Shown piece after piece: positions 49,579-59,931 of a stretch of DNA of 64,000 nt. The position numbers were made by a program, and so were the translations under genes. The DNA comes from Cymodocea nodosa (taxonomy: Eukaryota > Streptophyta > Magnoliopsida > Alismatales > Cymodoceaceae). The stretch's first letter is position 1, and each line of letters begins with the position of its first letter. The notes beneath the pieces are model-generated. The model had not been told where the DNA came from. It did not search any database and saw only the letters and a list, made by a program, of their open reading frames with translations. The stretch spans positions 3,611,001 to 3,675,000 of the forward strand of contig CM072340.1 in the NCBI GenBank assembly GCA_036874045.1, given 5' to 3'.

Positions 49579-52500
49579 ATGGCATATGCTTATGCTCAAA
49601 GATTTCTGAAACCTGTAATTAGCATATGTGAATTCTGCAATTCTGAAGGACACGACATTTCTGACTGTTTGAAATTGAGACATTTACAGATGGTTAGATC
49701 CCATGAACAACAAATGAATTATCCTCAACATAATAGAGACGAGTATGAGAATCCTATAGTTTACCCAACTAATGGTTAGTATAGAATGTGTAATATGATG
49801 AGAGACACTGAAGTTTGGGATAGCTATGACAGACTGGAGCATAGTATAGAGCAAAATCTGGATAAACTGGAATACTTTGTGTGTCAACAACAAGAAGTCA
49901 ACCAATTAAACTATAAGGAGGCATATTCAGAACCTAAAAAGGATATAATTTATGAAACTGAAAAAATCATAAAGAAAATTGATCAACAAGTGAATGCAAT
50001 GAAATTAGATGATCTGAAAAAAAAATTAAAAGCATTAGACGAAAATGCAATGAAAATACAAGTTATGCAACAGGATAATGAAAATTATAATGTTATAAAC
50101 CTGCATAATTTGCAAAATATACAGCAAATAGAAAATACTAATGCAAGAGAATTTAAAGAATGCACTTTAAAACTAAAAACAATTGAAAATCATAATCACG
50201 AAAATGATATACAAAAACATCATGAAAGTAACGAAAATCTAGAAGATATATGTGTAACATTAAGATCTGGAACTGATATACCACCAAGAACTCAAAATGA
50301 AAATGATATGAAGGTGGATAAGAGTAAAAATCAAAGTGATAATGAAAATGTAATAGCTAAAAATCTAGAAATCACTAAAAAACAATCTGAATCTGCGAAT
50401 GAAGCTAAAAATGATCAAACAAATCAACTAAAAGAAAAAGAGTCTTTGAAATCAAAATCTTTAGTACCCTATCCTGAAATATTACAACAAAGAATTCCTG
50501 AAAAACAAAAAAAAATCAGAGAAATTTTTGAAAAAGTACAAGTTAACATTCCTTTGTTAGCTCTATTGTAGAAAATGCCACCTTGTGCTAAATTTCTTAA
50601 GGATTGGTGTACTAAGAAAAGAGAGTGAAAAGTTCTTAGAAAGGTCTTTTTAGCTGAGCAAAGTAGTTCCCTATTTCTGCCACAAATTCCTAAAAAGTTA
50701 TCTGATCCTGGAATCCCTATTATATCATGCACCATAGGAAATACCATTCTAGAAAGAACTTTAATAGACTTAAGTGCAGGTATAAATGTTATTCCAAGTG
50801 ATATATTTGCATCCTTAGGATTAGAAGGCTTAACTCCTACTAATACGGTTATTCAATTAGCTGATAGAAGTATAAGATACCCTAGAGGAAAAATAGAGGA
50901 TGTCTTAATTAAAATAAAATTTTTTATATATCCTATTGATATTGTAATTTTGGATTCCCAACAAATTAAGCATAAAAATAGTGATACATCTTTAATTTTG
51001 GGAAGGCCATTTTTAGCAACATTAGGGGCTACTATAAATTGTAAAACTGGAGTAATGAAGTTAGCATATGGTAATGAGGATACTCAATTAAATATTTTCA
51101 AACCAGAAAGGTTTGAGGAGTTAGAAATGTCGTTACATACCATAGACTTTTTAGAGGATGAAGGAGATATGTTAGATGATGTGATTCAAGAAGAATTAAA
51201 TAGGTAAATCAATTTTGAAACTTTAGAAGAAAGTGAAAGCATAAAAATAGAAGGAGATCGAGAAGAAATTAATTTAAAAAATGATGATGTTCAATTAGGA
51301 GCTATAGCTTCTGATGGGCAGCATTTAGAATTAAAACATTTACCTCCTGAATTAACCTATATATTTCTGGAAGATAAATGAACCTATCCAATCAATATTG
51401 CTTCAGATTTAAAAGAGTATCAAATAGCTAAATTAAAAGATGTAGTAAAAAGTTATAAAGAAGCAATAGGATGGACTATGACTGATATTAAAGGGTTAAG
51501 TTCAACTTTATGCTGTCACCACATATATTTAGAAGAGAATGCTAAACCTGTTAGAATTCCTGAGAGGAGATTAAATCTAAACCTTAAAGAAGTAGTTAGG
51601 AAGGAAATAGTTAAATAGTTAGATAATGATATAATTTATTCGATTTCTGATAGCTCGTGGGTTAGTCCAATCCATATAGTTCCCAAGAAATCAGGATTAA
51701 CAATTATTAGGAATGAAAGTCAAGACTTGATACCTACTAGAATTCAATCAGGCTGGAGAGTATGTATAGACTATAGAAAGCTGAATGCTGTGACTAGGAA
51801 AGATCATTTTCCCTTACCTTTTATAGATCAAATGCTGGAAAGATTAGCAGGGCAAGAATATTTTTGTTTCCTAGACGGGTATTCAGGTTATAATCAAATT
51901 TCAATAGCATTAGAGGATCAAGAGAAAACAACTTTCACGTGTCCTAATGGAACTTATGCTTTTAAAAGAATGCCATTCGGATTATGCAATGCGCCAGCTA
52001 CCTTTCAAAGATGTGTGCAGGGCATATTTACTGGAATGATTGAAGATTTTTTAGAAATATTTATGGATAATTTTACTGTATATGGAAACTCATATGAAGT
52101 GTGTTTAAGCAATTTAGACCGAATATTAAAACGCTATGTGGAAAAAAATCTGGTTTTAAATTGGGAAAAATGTCACTTCATGGTTAAACAAGGAATAGTC
52201 TTAGGGCATGTTGTTTCTAAAAAAGGGTTGGAAGTAGATAAAGCTAAAATAGAAGTAATATCTAATCTACTAGAACCTAAATCAATAAAAGATATTAGAT
52301 CATTTCTAGGACATGCTGGTTTTTATAGAAGATTTATTAAAGACTTTAGCAAGATAGCTAGACCTTTAACTAATCTATTAAAAGATGTTCCATTTAACGT
52401 TGATAAAAATTGCAAGGAAGCATTTTTCAGACTTAAGACTAGCTTAATTTCGACTCCTATAATTCAAGCACTTGATTGGAACCATCCATTTGAATTAATG

Positions 52501-52824
52501 TGTGATGCTTCTTATTTTGTTGTAGGAGCACTGTTAGGACAGAAGATAGAAAAATCTCCTAGAGTGATTCATTATGCAAGCAAAACCTTAAATGATGCTC
52601 AAGTTAATTACACAACTATTGAAAAAGAATTATTAGCTGTTGTGTTTGCTTTAGAAAAGTTTAGATCATATCTGATTGGAGCTAAAGTAATAGTATACAC
52701 GGATCATTCAGCTCTAAAGCATCTAATAAAGAAAAAAGAAACTAAACCTAGATTGATCCGATGGATATTATTATTACAAGAATTTGATCTAGAATTAAAG
52801 ATAAAAAAGGTTGTGAGAATGTAG
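49579..52824 (+). pseudogene. Nucleocapsid-PR-RT-RNase H polyprotein of gypsy G
   Basis: One frame from ATG 49579. Residues 17-30 are a CCHC zinc knuckle (CEFCNSEGHDISDC). A Gln/Asn-rich linker, CVTLRSGTDIPP (gag C-terminal block) and IPLLALL...MPPCAKFLKDW precede protease (LIDLSAGINVIP, where DLGAS is usual; LGRPFLAT). RT has [30 protein letters not shown] and FMDNF: the second catalytic Asp is Asn (codon 52069-52071). RNase H has [20 protein letters not shown] and [10 protein letters not shown]. Stops: TAG 49777, 50569 and 51616; TGA 50626 and 51379; TAA 51205. No capsid domain precedes the knuckle: only 84 bp separate the PBS from the ATG. Confidence 0.88.
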
Positions 52825-54221
52825 TAGCAGATCATTTATCAAGATTACAAATAGAAAAATCAAATATTGAAATTAAGGTTAATTTTCCTAATGAACAATT
52901 AATGACCATTAACACAATGCCTTGGTATGCAAACATAGTTAATTACTTAGTTATTGGTTTAACACCTAAGGATTGGAATAGACAGGATAAGAAATTGTTT
53001 TTCTCAAGAGTAAAATATTACTATTGGGAAGAGCCATACTTATTTAAGAAATGTTCTGATCTGGTTTTAAGGAAGTGTGTTCTAGAAACTAATTATCCAA
53101 GCATATTGTCTTTCTGTCATGACCAAGCTTGTGGAGGGCATTTTGATTCAGGGAAAACTACTGCAAAAATTCTGCAATGTGGGTTTTATTGGCCAACACT
53201 ATTCAAAGATGCTCATAAATATTGCTTAAGTTGTTTAAGATGTCAACAAATAGTAAGAATATCAAAGAGGAATATGATGCCTCTTAATCCTATTGTTGAG
53301 GTTGAAATCTTTGATGTGTGGGGAATAGATTTTATGGGTCCATTTCCTATGTCTAATCAATTTAATTACATATTGTTGGGGGTGGATTATGTATCTAAAT
53401 GGATAGAAGCTATTCCTACAAAAACTAATGACAACAAAGTGGTAATTCAATTTATAAGAACAAATATATTTGCCAGATTTGGAATACCTAAAGCTATTAT
53501 CAGTGATAGAGGAACTCATTTCTATAATAGAAGTTTTGAAGCCTTAATGAAGAAATATGGAGTAAACCACAAAATTGCAACATCATATCATCCGCAAACA
53601 AGTGGACAAGTAGAAAGTGCAAACAAACAAATTAAATTAATCTTGGAAAAAGTAGTAAATCCTACTAGAACAGATTGGGCTAATAGATTGATAGATGCAC
53701 TTTGAGCTTATAGAACTGCTTATAAAACGAGCTTAGGTATGTCACCTTTTAGGCTAGTATATGGAAAAAGTTGTCATTTACTTGCTGAAATAGAACATAA
53801 AGCTTATTGGGCATTAAAAACTCTGAACACTAATTTAAATCAAGCTGCTAAAAATAGAAAAATGTAATTAATTGAATTAGAAGAATTTAGAAATGAAGCT
53901 TATTCGAATATTGTAAGAGAAAAAGAAAAAATTAAATTTTGGCATGATAGAAAAATTATTCCAAAAAGCTTTGAAATAGGACAAGAAGTATATCTTTATA
54001 TGGCTAGACTCCATAACTATCTACAAAAATTGAAATCTAGATGGGCAGGACCTTACATAGTTCGAAATGTTTATCCTTATGGAGCTATTGAAATTGAAAA
54101 TCCTCAAAATCAGAATATATTTAAAGTAAATGGACAAAGACTTAAACCTATTCTAAAAACACCAAAAAGCTCCTTTAGAATTATAGAAGAAGTTAGAGTA
54201 GAGGACTACTCGAGCTTTACT
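52825..54221 (+). pseudogene. Integrase region of gypsy G
   Basis: It continues pol after a one-base deletion near 52800 (the [15 protein letters not shown] junction). Zinc region with HDQACGGHF and CLRCQQ, catalytic core DVWGIDFMGPFP, ISDRGTHF and HPQTSGQVE, then [12 protein letters not shown] and the C-terminal RWAGPYIV block. TGA at 53703 stands at the normally conserved Trp of ALWAYRTA, and TAA at 53865 at a Gln position. It ends with the TAG just after 54221. Confidence 0.86.
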
Positions 54222-54224
54222 TAG

Positions 54225-54780
54225 TAAGAAATCAGCTTTGATGTTTATATATAAATAAATAAATAAAACATTAAAAATATATATAAAACATAAAAATCAT
54301 TGCAGTTCAACCGACTGGATCTATTGGTATGACCGAAACATAAAAAAAAAAAAAATTGTTGGTTTTACCGAAACATGGTATCGATTCAACCAAAAGAAAA
54401 ATTAAAAAAAATAAATAAATAAATATATATATATATATTTTTTTAGGTCTGATCGAAACATAGTATCGGTTAAACCAGTAACAAAACAGAAAAACTATTC
54501 TCTATAATATTTTTTATTATATTTGCTTGTATGGGGAGTTCATTGAGTTACGCTTAACTCAACGAGCTTACTCTGTTGAGTCTTGAGTTAGTCAATGAGC
54601 TTATTCCGTTGAGTTAACTATAACTCAATGGAGTACTGTAGCTAAGACCTCGTATTAAATAGTAATAGTTGGTTTAGGAAATGACCCAATTACCCACCTA
54701 AACTTAGGGCTTATTTAAACTAAAAGCTAGGGTTTTGGGGGCATTATCCGGCAAATCATTTAGAATCTAGAACAGTAGAA
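54225..54780 (+). promoter_or_regulatory. Spacer upstream of the G accessory gene
   Basis: Positions 54290-54490 hold about three diverged copies of an ACCGAAACATGGTATCG-like repeat between A/T runs. Positions 54535-54640 hold palindromic TTGAGTTA / TAACTCAAC words. A TTATTTAAAC (54711-54720) and CTAGGGTTTTGG (54729-54740, telo-box complement) precede the coding region. The arrangement is like that before the D accessory gene. Function is inferred. Confidence 0.5.
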
Positions 54781-54839
54781 ATCAGAGCGATTCCATGCTG
54801 TTGTGTAACTCCACGATGAGGAAGATGACACTTGAATTC

Positions 54840-56971
54840 TGAGAAGAGGTTGTTGATACATCAGAATTTCTAAGGGAATCAGAAGAATGGCACACGTGGT
54901 AGAAGATCAGAAATACAACGAGAGAAAAAGAGTTATAGAAGGTAGAATCTGAACTTTTTAGAGTAAGAAAAATATTAGTAGATTGTGGTATACCAGAAAT
55001 ACTAGTAGATTGTAGTCCGGTCAAACAATGAAGTAGCCCTAGAGCTAATTCAACGTAAAACCAGATTGTGGTTTAAGAAACGCATTGCTGGTCGAGGAAG
55101 TTGGGAAATATGGTAGTAGGAACAACGAGAGACAACTGAAGGACAAGAGGAGCCAATTGCTAAAAGACCTGTTCCTGAGGAGTAGTAGCCTGGGCCTTCA
55201 ATTCCACCATTTAAGCTGTTGGCACGAGTAGAAATGATGGGGCCTTCAACTAAAGAAGAAATAAGAGAATTTGCAGAACTAGTTCAAGTTGGGAAGAACC
55301 AAGGAGAATCAGAAGATTTGGTAGTGGCCAAAGCACACCTAGTGTTTGATGCACTTTACAAAAAGAGGGCTATAGAAAAGTTGAAAGCCCAATATAAAAT
55401 CAAATTGGAACAACATCACGAAGCTACTACCAGAATTGCTGCCAAACCTGCTGCAAAAGGAGATGAAGCTAGTCCTTCGAGACCAGTAATTATAGGAAAA
55501 GTTAAACAGGAAGAGCCAGTACTTGTGGCTCGAAGGCCTATAGAGCCTATTTTCGTAGATTTAATTTCAGAAGATGAAGAGGAAGAATAGGCACAATTAA
55601 TAAGAAAAAAAGAAAGGAAAAGAAAAAGTGCCTGAATATGAGGAAATTAAATCTGAAGTACCAACTTTTACAGGGCTTGTGGAGCAGATTTTTATTAACC
55701 TACTATTCGAATCTGAGGAGCAAAGAAAAGAAAAAAATCAGGCTGAAATTAATCTACAGCCTATACAAGAAGAAACAGAAATTAGGGTAGAAACTGAATT
55801 GCCCATGACTCCATCCCAATCTGTTACAGAATCAGAAAGAATAGTAACAAAATATATTGGTAGTCAGGAGGAGCAAGAAAGAGTAGAAAATGAAGAGGCT
55901 AAAAGAAGTCATTTGGACAAAAATAATTTCACAGATTCCATTGAAGAACAAGAAACTCTTCAGCAAATTATGTAGAGAATTCAAGACGGAGTGGAGAGTT
56001 CTACCGGCTCACCACCACAAACAGAAATAGAAATTCAGGAATCTGTAGAAAATATTCAAATGCAGCCTATAGAAGAAGAAGAGCAAGAGCAAACCCCTCT
56101 AGAGCAACAAAGTCACCTTTTTGACCCTACTGAAACAACAATTTTGAATGAAGTACATTTTTGTAATCAGGAAGCTTATACCAAATATCAAGAAATAAGG
56201 GGTTACGACATTATTTACAGTAGACCAGTAAATTGGGATGGAATGCAAGAAATCAAAGAATTATTTGAATTCCAAGGTCTACTGCAATTTATATCTCAAG
56301 AAAGAGAGCATGCAGTATATGAAAATTTAGTGCCCTGTTTCTATGCAAATTTGAGAGAAAGAGAAGGAGGATTAATTTCAAACGTGGAGGAAGCTGATGT
56401 AAAGATAACACTAGAGCTTCTCCACAACAAATTTGGTTTAAAGAATGAAGGAACAAAAATTTTGGAAGATACAACTGCAGTTGAATGGACTGAACAGCAA
56501 ATTAAGGATTGTTTAGCTATCAATCCTGGTGTGCCATTATTAAATAGATTGAAGCATTTAAATGGTAAAGCACACATGGTATCTAACATTCTAATTAAGA
56601 ATGTCTATCAATGATAGGGCCATGACATAGAATTAAGTCAATTTGTCAAGTGGGCCACATATGCAGTTGTAAATAAGTTCCAAATAAATTGGTCTGCAGT
56701 TTTTGTCTCCAAGCTGAAAACAGTGAAGAAGAAATTATTTTATGGAGATTTGATTCCACTATTGATGATGGACTGTATCGATTTCACTAAATGGACATCA
56801 AAAAGGATCAGATCAAGAACCATTTCAGTGAAAGAATACAGAAATTTTGTAGCTACAGAATTAGCTGTACCTTCTAGAGGAATTACAGGAGCTGTAAAGA
56901 GGATTAATCAATTAGAGTTTCAATTAGAAAAACTCCAGAAGGAAGTAGATGAACTTAGGCATAGAGATTAA
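54840..56971 (+). pseudogene. Accessory protein gene of gypsy G
   Basis: Start uncertain: the coding frame can be followed back to about 54840 with no clear ATG. Stretches NQKNGTRG, LIQRKTRLWFKKR (compare WFKK in D) and KEEIREFAELV lie in one frame to 55590, then a frameshift near 55600. A Glu-rich middle follows, then the conserved domain 56150-56800: VHFCNQEAYTKY, IIYSRPVNWDGM, LVPCFYANL, FGLKNEGTKI, LKHLNGKAHMVSNIL, ATYAVVNKFQINW, KKLFYGDLIP. The C-terminus has a short coiled coil (INQLEFQLEKLQKEVDEL). TAG pairs at 55114-55119 and 55183-55188 look like former Gln-Gln. It is the gypsy counterpart of the copia accessory genes. Confidence 0.75.
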
Positions 56972-57874
56972 ATTATATTGTTCGTCTACTTATGTAAAAT
57001 TGCATGAAATTGTATGATGTACTTGTATTGTAATTGATTCATATTAATGAATGTAAATTTTTCAAATGCAATTTTCATACGTGTTTTGGATGTGAAATGA
57101 ATGGAATTTATTGAATATTATGTTATTGTGAAACTTTATGAATGAATATATAACAGATTTACAATTTGCTCAATGACAAGATAACTGCTTAAAAATTTCT
57201 ACATGTTATAAGGTAAAATGTAAATTCTGCATAACATAAAATGACCTGCAAGTTAAATCTTTATATAATGCTCAGATTTAAACGTATTTTAATTAGAATG
57301 ATGCATTAATGACATAGATTTAACTTTATTACAGTTAGCAAAATGAAAAAAAAGAAAAAAAAGAACAGAGAGGAACTTACGAGAGTAAAACTTAGTTGTT
57401 GCCAAGTGTTAACTCAACGAAGTAAGTCCACTGAGTTAACCGTAACTCCACGAGGTTAGTAATATAATATAAAGTCACTCCGTTGAGTTATCTGTAACTC
57501 AACGAAGTTAGTCCATGGAGTTAGCAATAGTAACCGACTGTATTCTGTTGAGTTTTCTGTAACTCAATGAGGTTAGTTCGTGGATTAAGCAGAACGGTTA
57601 TTCTTTTAACCACGAATGAAGCTTCGTCGGTTTAGCGGTTACTGAAATTTGAAATTAGCAGTGGTACACGTACCCATATAAACAAGAACCACGATGCACG
57701 TTGCAAGACACGTTCTTGCAACAAGATTTATTCACTTTATGGATGTGCAATATATATATAAAACAGAATGTTATTTACGAGTTACCAACACTTTTAAAAG
57801 AAAGGAGAAGGCGTTGGAGGAACTAGAAGGAGAAGCAGCTGATTCAACTTCATCCGACAACAAATATTTATAGA
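56972..57874 (+). promoter_or_regulatory. Spacer, motif array and TATA box before the capsid gene
   Basis: AT-rich to about 57390, then 57410-57600 is dense in TAACTCAACGAAG / CCGTTGAGTTA words. TATATATATAAAA at about 57751-57763 lies about 112 bp before the ATG at 57875, suggesting a separate promoter for the 3' genes. Inferred. Confidence 0.5.
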
Positions 57875-59265
57875 ATGGAAAACTTCAGACTGGTATGTAA
57901 TTAATCTTCTGCTATTTATTTATGAGCACATGGACTCGTTCTCTAAGCACTAAACAATTAGTAAGAACACCTACCTAGGAATTTTCATTGCAGAGGAGTG
58001 CTGAAAAATTTTCTGAACTGAACTTTAACGAAATTCTTTGGGGTGTAGCTAACCTTTCTTTAAAAGAGAATATAAAGATGGTTGCTCCAGTAGAAAAACC
58101 ATTAGGAGAGATTCTGTATCTTGAATTAATTGATGAACCTTCATGTATTCAATTGCCAAACTTTGAGGGAGATAGGTTTGAACTGAAATCTAATTATATT
58201 AGTCAATTACCACATTTTCATGGATTAGAAAGAGAGTATGGCTATTATTTCCTTAGAGAATTTAACGAAGTTTGTCAAATGATGAAAATGCTGAACATGA
58301 GTATAGATGCTATTAAACTTAGATATATCCCTTTTTCTTTAAAAGACACAGCTAAGAGATGGTTATATACTCTATCGCCTGATTCAATTTCTACATAGAT
58401 TGAATTTTGCTCTATTTTTCTGGAAAAATATTATCCAACACATCAAATGATTAAAAAGAAAAAAGAAATATTAATGTGTAGCCAAAAATAGGGTGAATCA
58501 TTCTGGAAATATTTTGAAAGATTTAAAGATTTACTGACTCAATGCCCACATCATGCAATGAGTAAAGCACAATTAATAGGTATAATTTATGAAGGCATAA
58601 ATGTTTCAACGAAATCTTTATTAGAATCTACTTGTCAAAATGGATTTTTAAAGTTATGTAGTGAAGAAGCATGGGCATATTTAGAAAATTTTGCAAAAGG
58701 AACTGCATAGTGGGAAAATTCGGCTGAAGCTAATGCAGATAAAAGAAAATTGCCAAGAGGAATGCATGAAATAGATTCCAATACTATGCTTGAGGTGAAA
58801 TTAAATGAATTAACAAAGAAAATAGAAGAGTTATCATTCAATCAAAAGCTAGCAGAAAAGAATGCAAACATAAATGACTTAGATATTATTTATACTAGAA
58901 ACCAAAGAGATAACATGGGAAATTCTTATCATCCTAATTGGAGAAATCACCCGAATTTATCTTGGAGAAACAACTATTTCCAAGGAGGAGAAAATATAAA
59001 TGAGAAAAACATAAGTTATGAAGTATTAATTGAACAAGGAGCTAGAATAGAGAAATTAGAAAAGATAATCCAACAAGTAAACAATTGTCTAGAATTTATA
59101 TTTGGAAATGTTGCAATTCAAAATCAGAATAGAAATATATCACTTAGACAGAAGGAACCAAAGGAAGTTAGACCTACTCGAGGATTGCCAATACAAGCTA
59201 TACCTAATCCTGTCAATAGAATGATTAATGAAATTGATACCTCTTCTGGGAGGGCAATTGAATGA
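57875..59265 (+). pseudogene. Relocated, spliced capsid (gag N-terminal) gene of gypsy G
   Basis: Exon 1 is 57875-57892 (six codons, MENFRL); intron 57893-57993 (GTATGT...TTGCAG, 101 bp, phase 0); exon 2 runs from 57994 to a TGA at 59263. Exon 2 encodes the Athila-type gag domain: IQLPNFEGDRFELKSNYI, LREFNEVC, LRYIPFSLKDTAKRWLYTL, FLEKYYPTH, KYFERFKDLLTQCPHHAM, then WRNHPNLSWRNNYF and a coiled coil (ARIEKLEKIIQQVNNCLEF). Three TAG stops (58396 at an expected Trp, 58489, 58708). The zinc knuckle normally between these parts is absent here and found instead at 49627. Position, intron and own TATA are unusual for gag. Confidence 0.78.
57893..57993 (+). other. Predicted intron 1 of the capsid gene
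   Basis: GTATGTAATT donor, AT-rich body, TTTTCATTGCAG acceptor, 101 bp. Removal joins ATG-exon 1 to the capsid frame without a shift. Prediction from sequence only. Confidence 0.6.
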
Positions 59266-59290
59266 AGCAGCATATCTGAAGCAACTCTCT

Positions 59291-59448
59291 GTATGTATAT
59301 ATGTTTTTTTTATTTTTAGTTAATAGTATCGTAGAGTTAATTTTTAACTCAACGAACTTAGTTTGTTGAGTTATGCCTTAACTCCACGAGGGTGTGCAGT
59401 AGTTATGTTAATTTTTGTCTCTGCTAAATTTTTGTTTGTGTTTTACAG
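59291..59448 (+). other. Predicted intron between capsid and F-box ORFs
   Basis: GTATGTATAT donor at 59291, TTTTACAG acceptor ending at 59448, 158 bp, T-rich. A motif palindrome (TTAACTCAACGAA / TTTGTTGAGTTA) lies inside at 59338-59372. Confidence 0.55.
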
Positions 59449-59457
59449 AATCGACAA

Positions 59458-59931
59458 ATGGAATTGAAGCAATTACCAATGGATGCACTAAGAGAAGTAC
59501 TAAGTAACTTGTCAACTAAAGATTTGTGCAGGCTGTGTTGTGTATCAAAGGAAATTAAAGACTGTATTGAAGAAAAATATATTTAGGGACTACAAGCTGC
59601 AAAAATGACTAAGATTAGAGATGGATTCATATGGAGGTCATTTAATCGTAGTTCAAATACCCCTGAATATCTGGCTATGGAAGAAACTACTGGAATTCCA
59701 CCCAATGCATTAGAAGGAATAAATCATATTATGGGGATAGATGAAGGATTAATCATATACAAGACGAGACCAAGGTATGCAAGTTTATTATTACCAGATA
59801 TTGTGATAAGAAATCCTATAACAAGAGAAGAATGGAATATAGGAAGACCTAATAGATTTGAAGCACCAACTGTAAATTGTGGGTCAACTTTGATATTTAA
59901 GTTTTCTAAAGTTGTGATTTTGTGTGTTTAA
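59458..59931 (+). pseudogene. F-box-like ORF captured in gypsy G
   Basis: 157 codons with one TAG at 59584. Residues about 4-42 fit an F-box: LPMDALREVLSNLSTKDLCR followed by LCCVSKEIKDCIEE. F-box proteins bind SKP1 in SCF ubiquitin ligases. After a linker, IMGIDEGLIIYKT and IVIRNPITREEWNIGRP resemble the start of an F-box-associated repeat (GL-, NP.TRE-type blocks). It is much shorter than usual plant F-box proteins (several hundred residues), ending at TAA 59929-59931 shortly after. The ATG lies 10 bp after a predicted splice acceptor. It is not a normal retrotransposon gene; capture from the host is the likely origin. Confidence 0.7.

Noticed and set aside
54782-55024. Minus-strand Ser-rich ORF
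   Set aside because: Antisense of the 5' part of the G accessory gene, whose plus-strand frame continues through Gln-to-stop changes.
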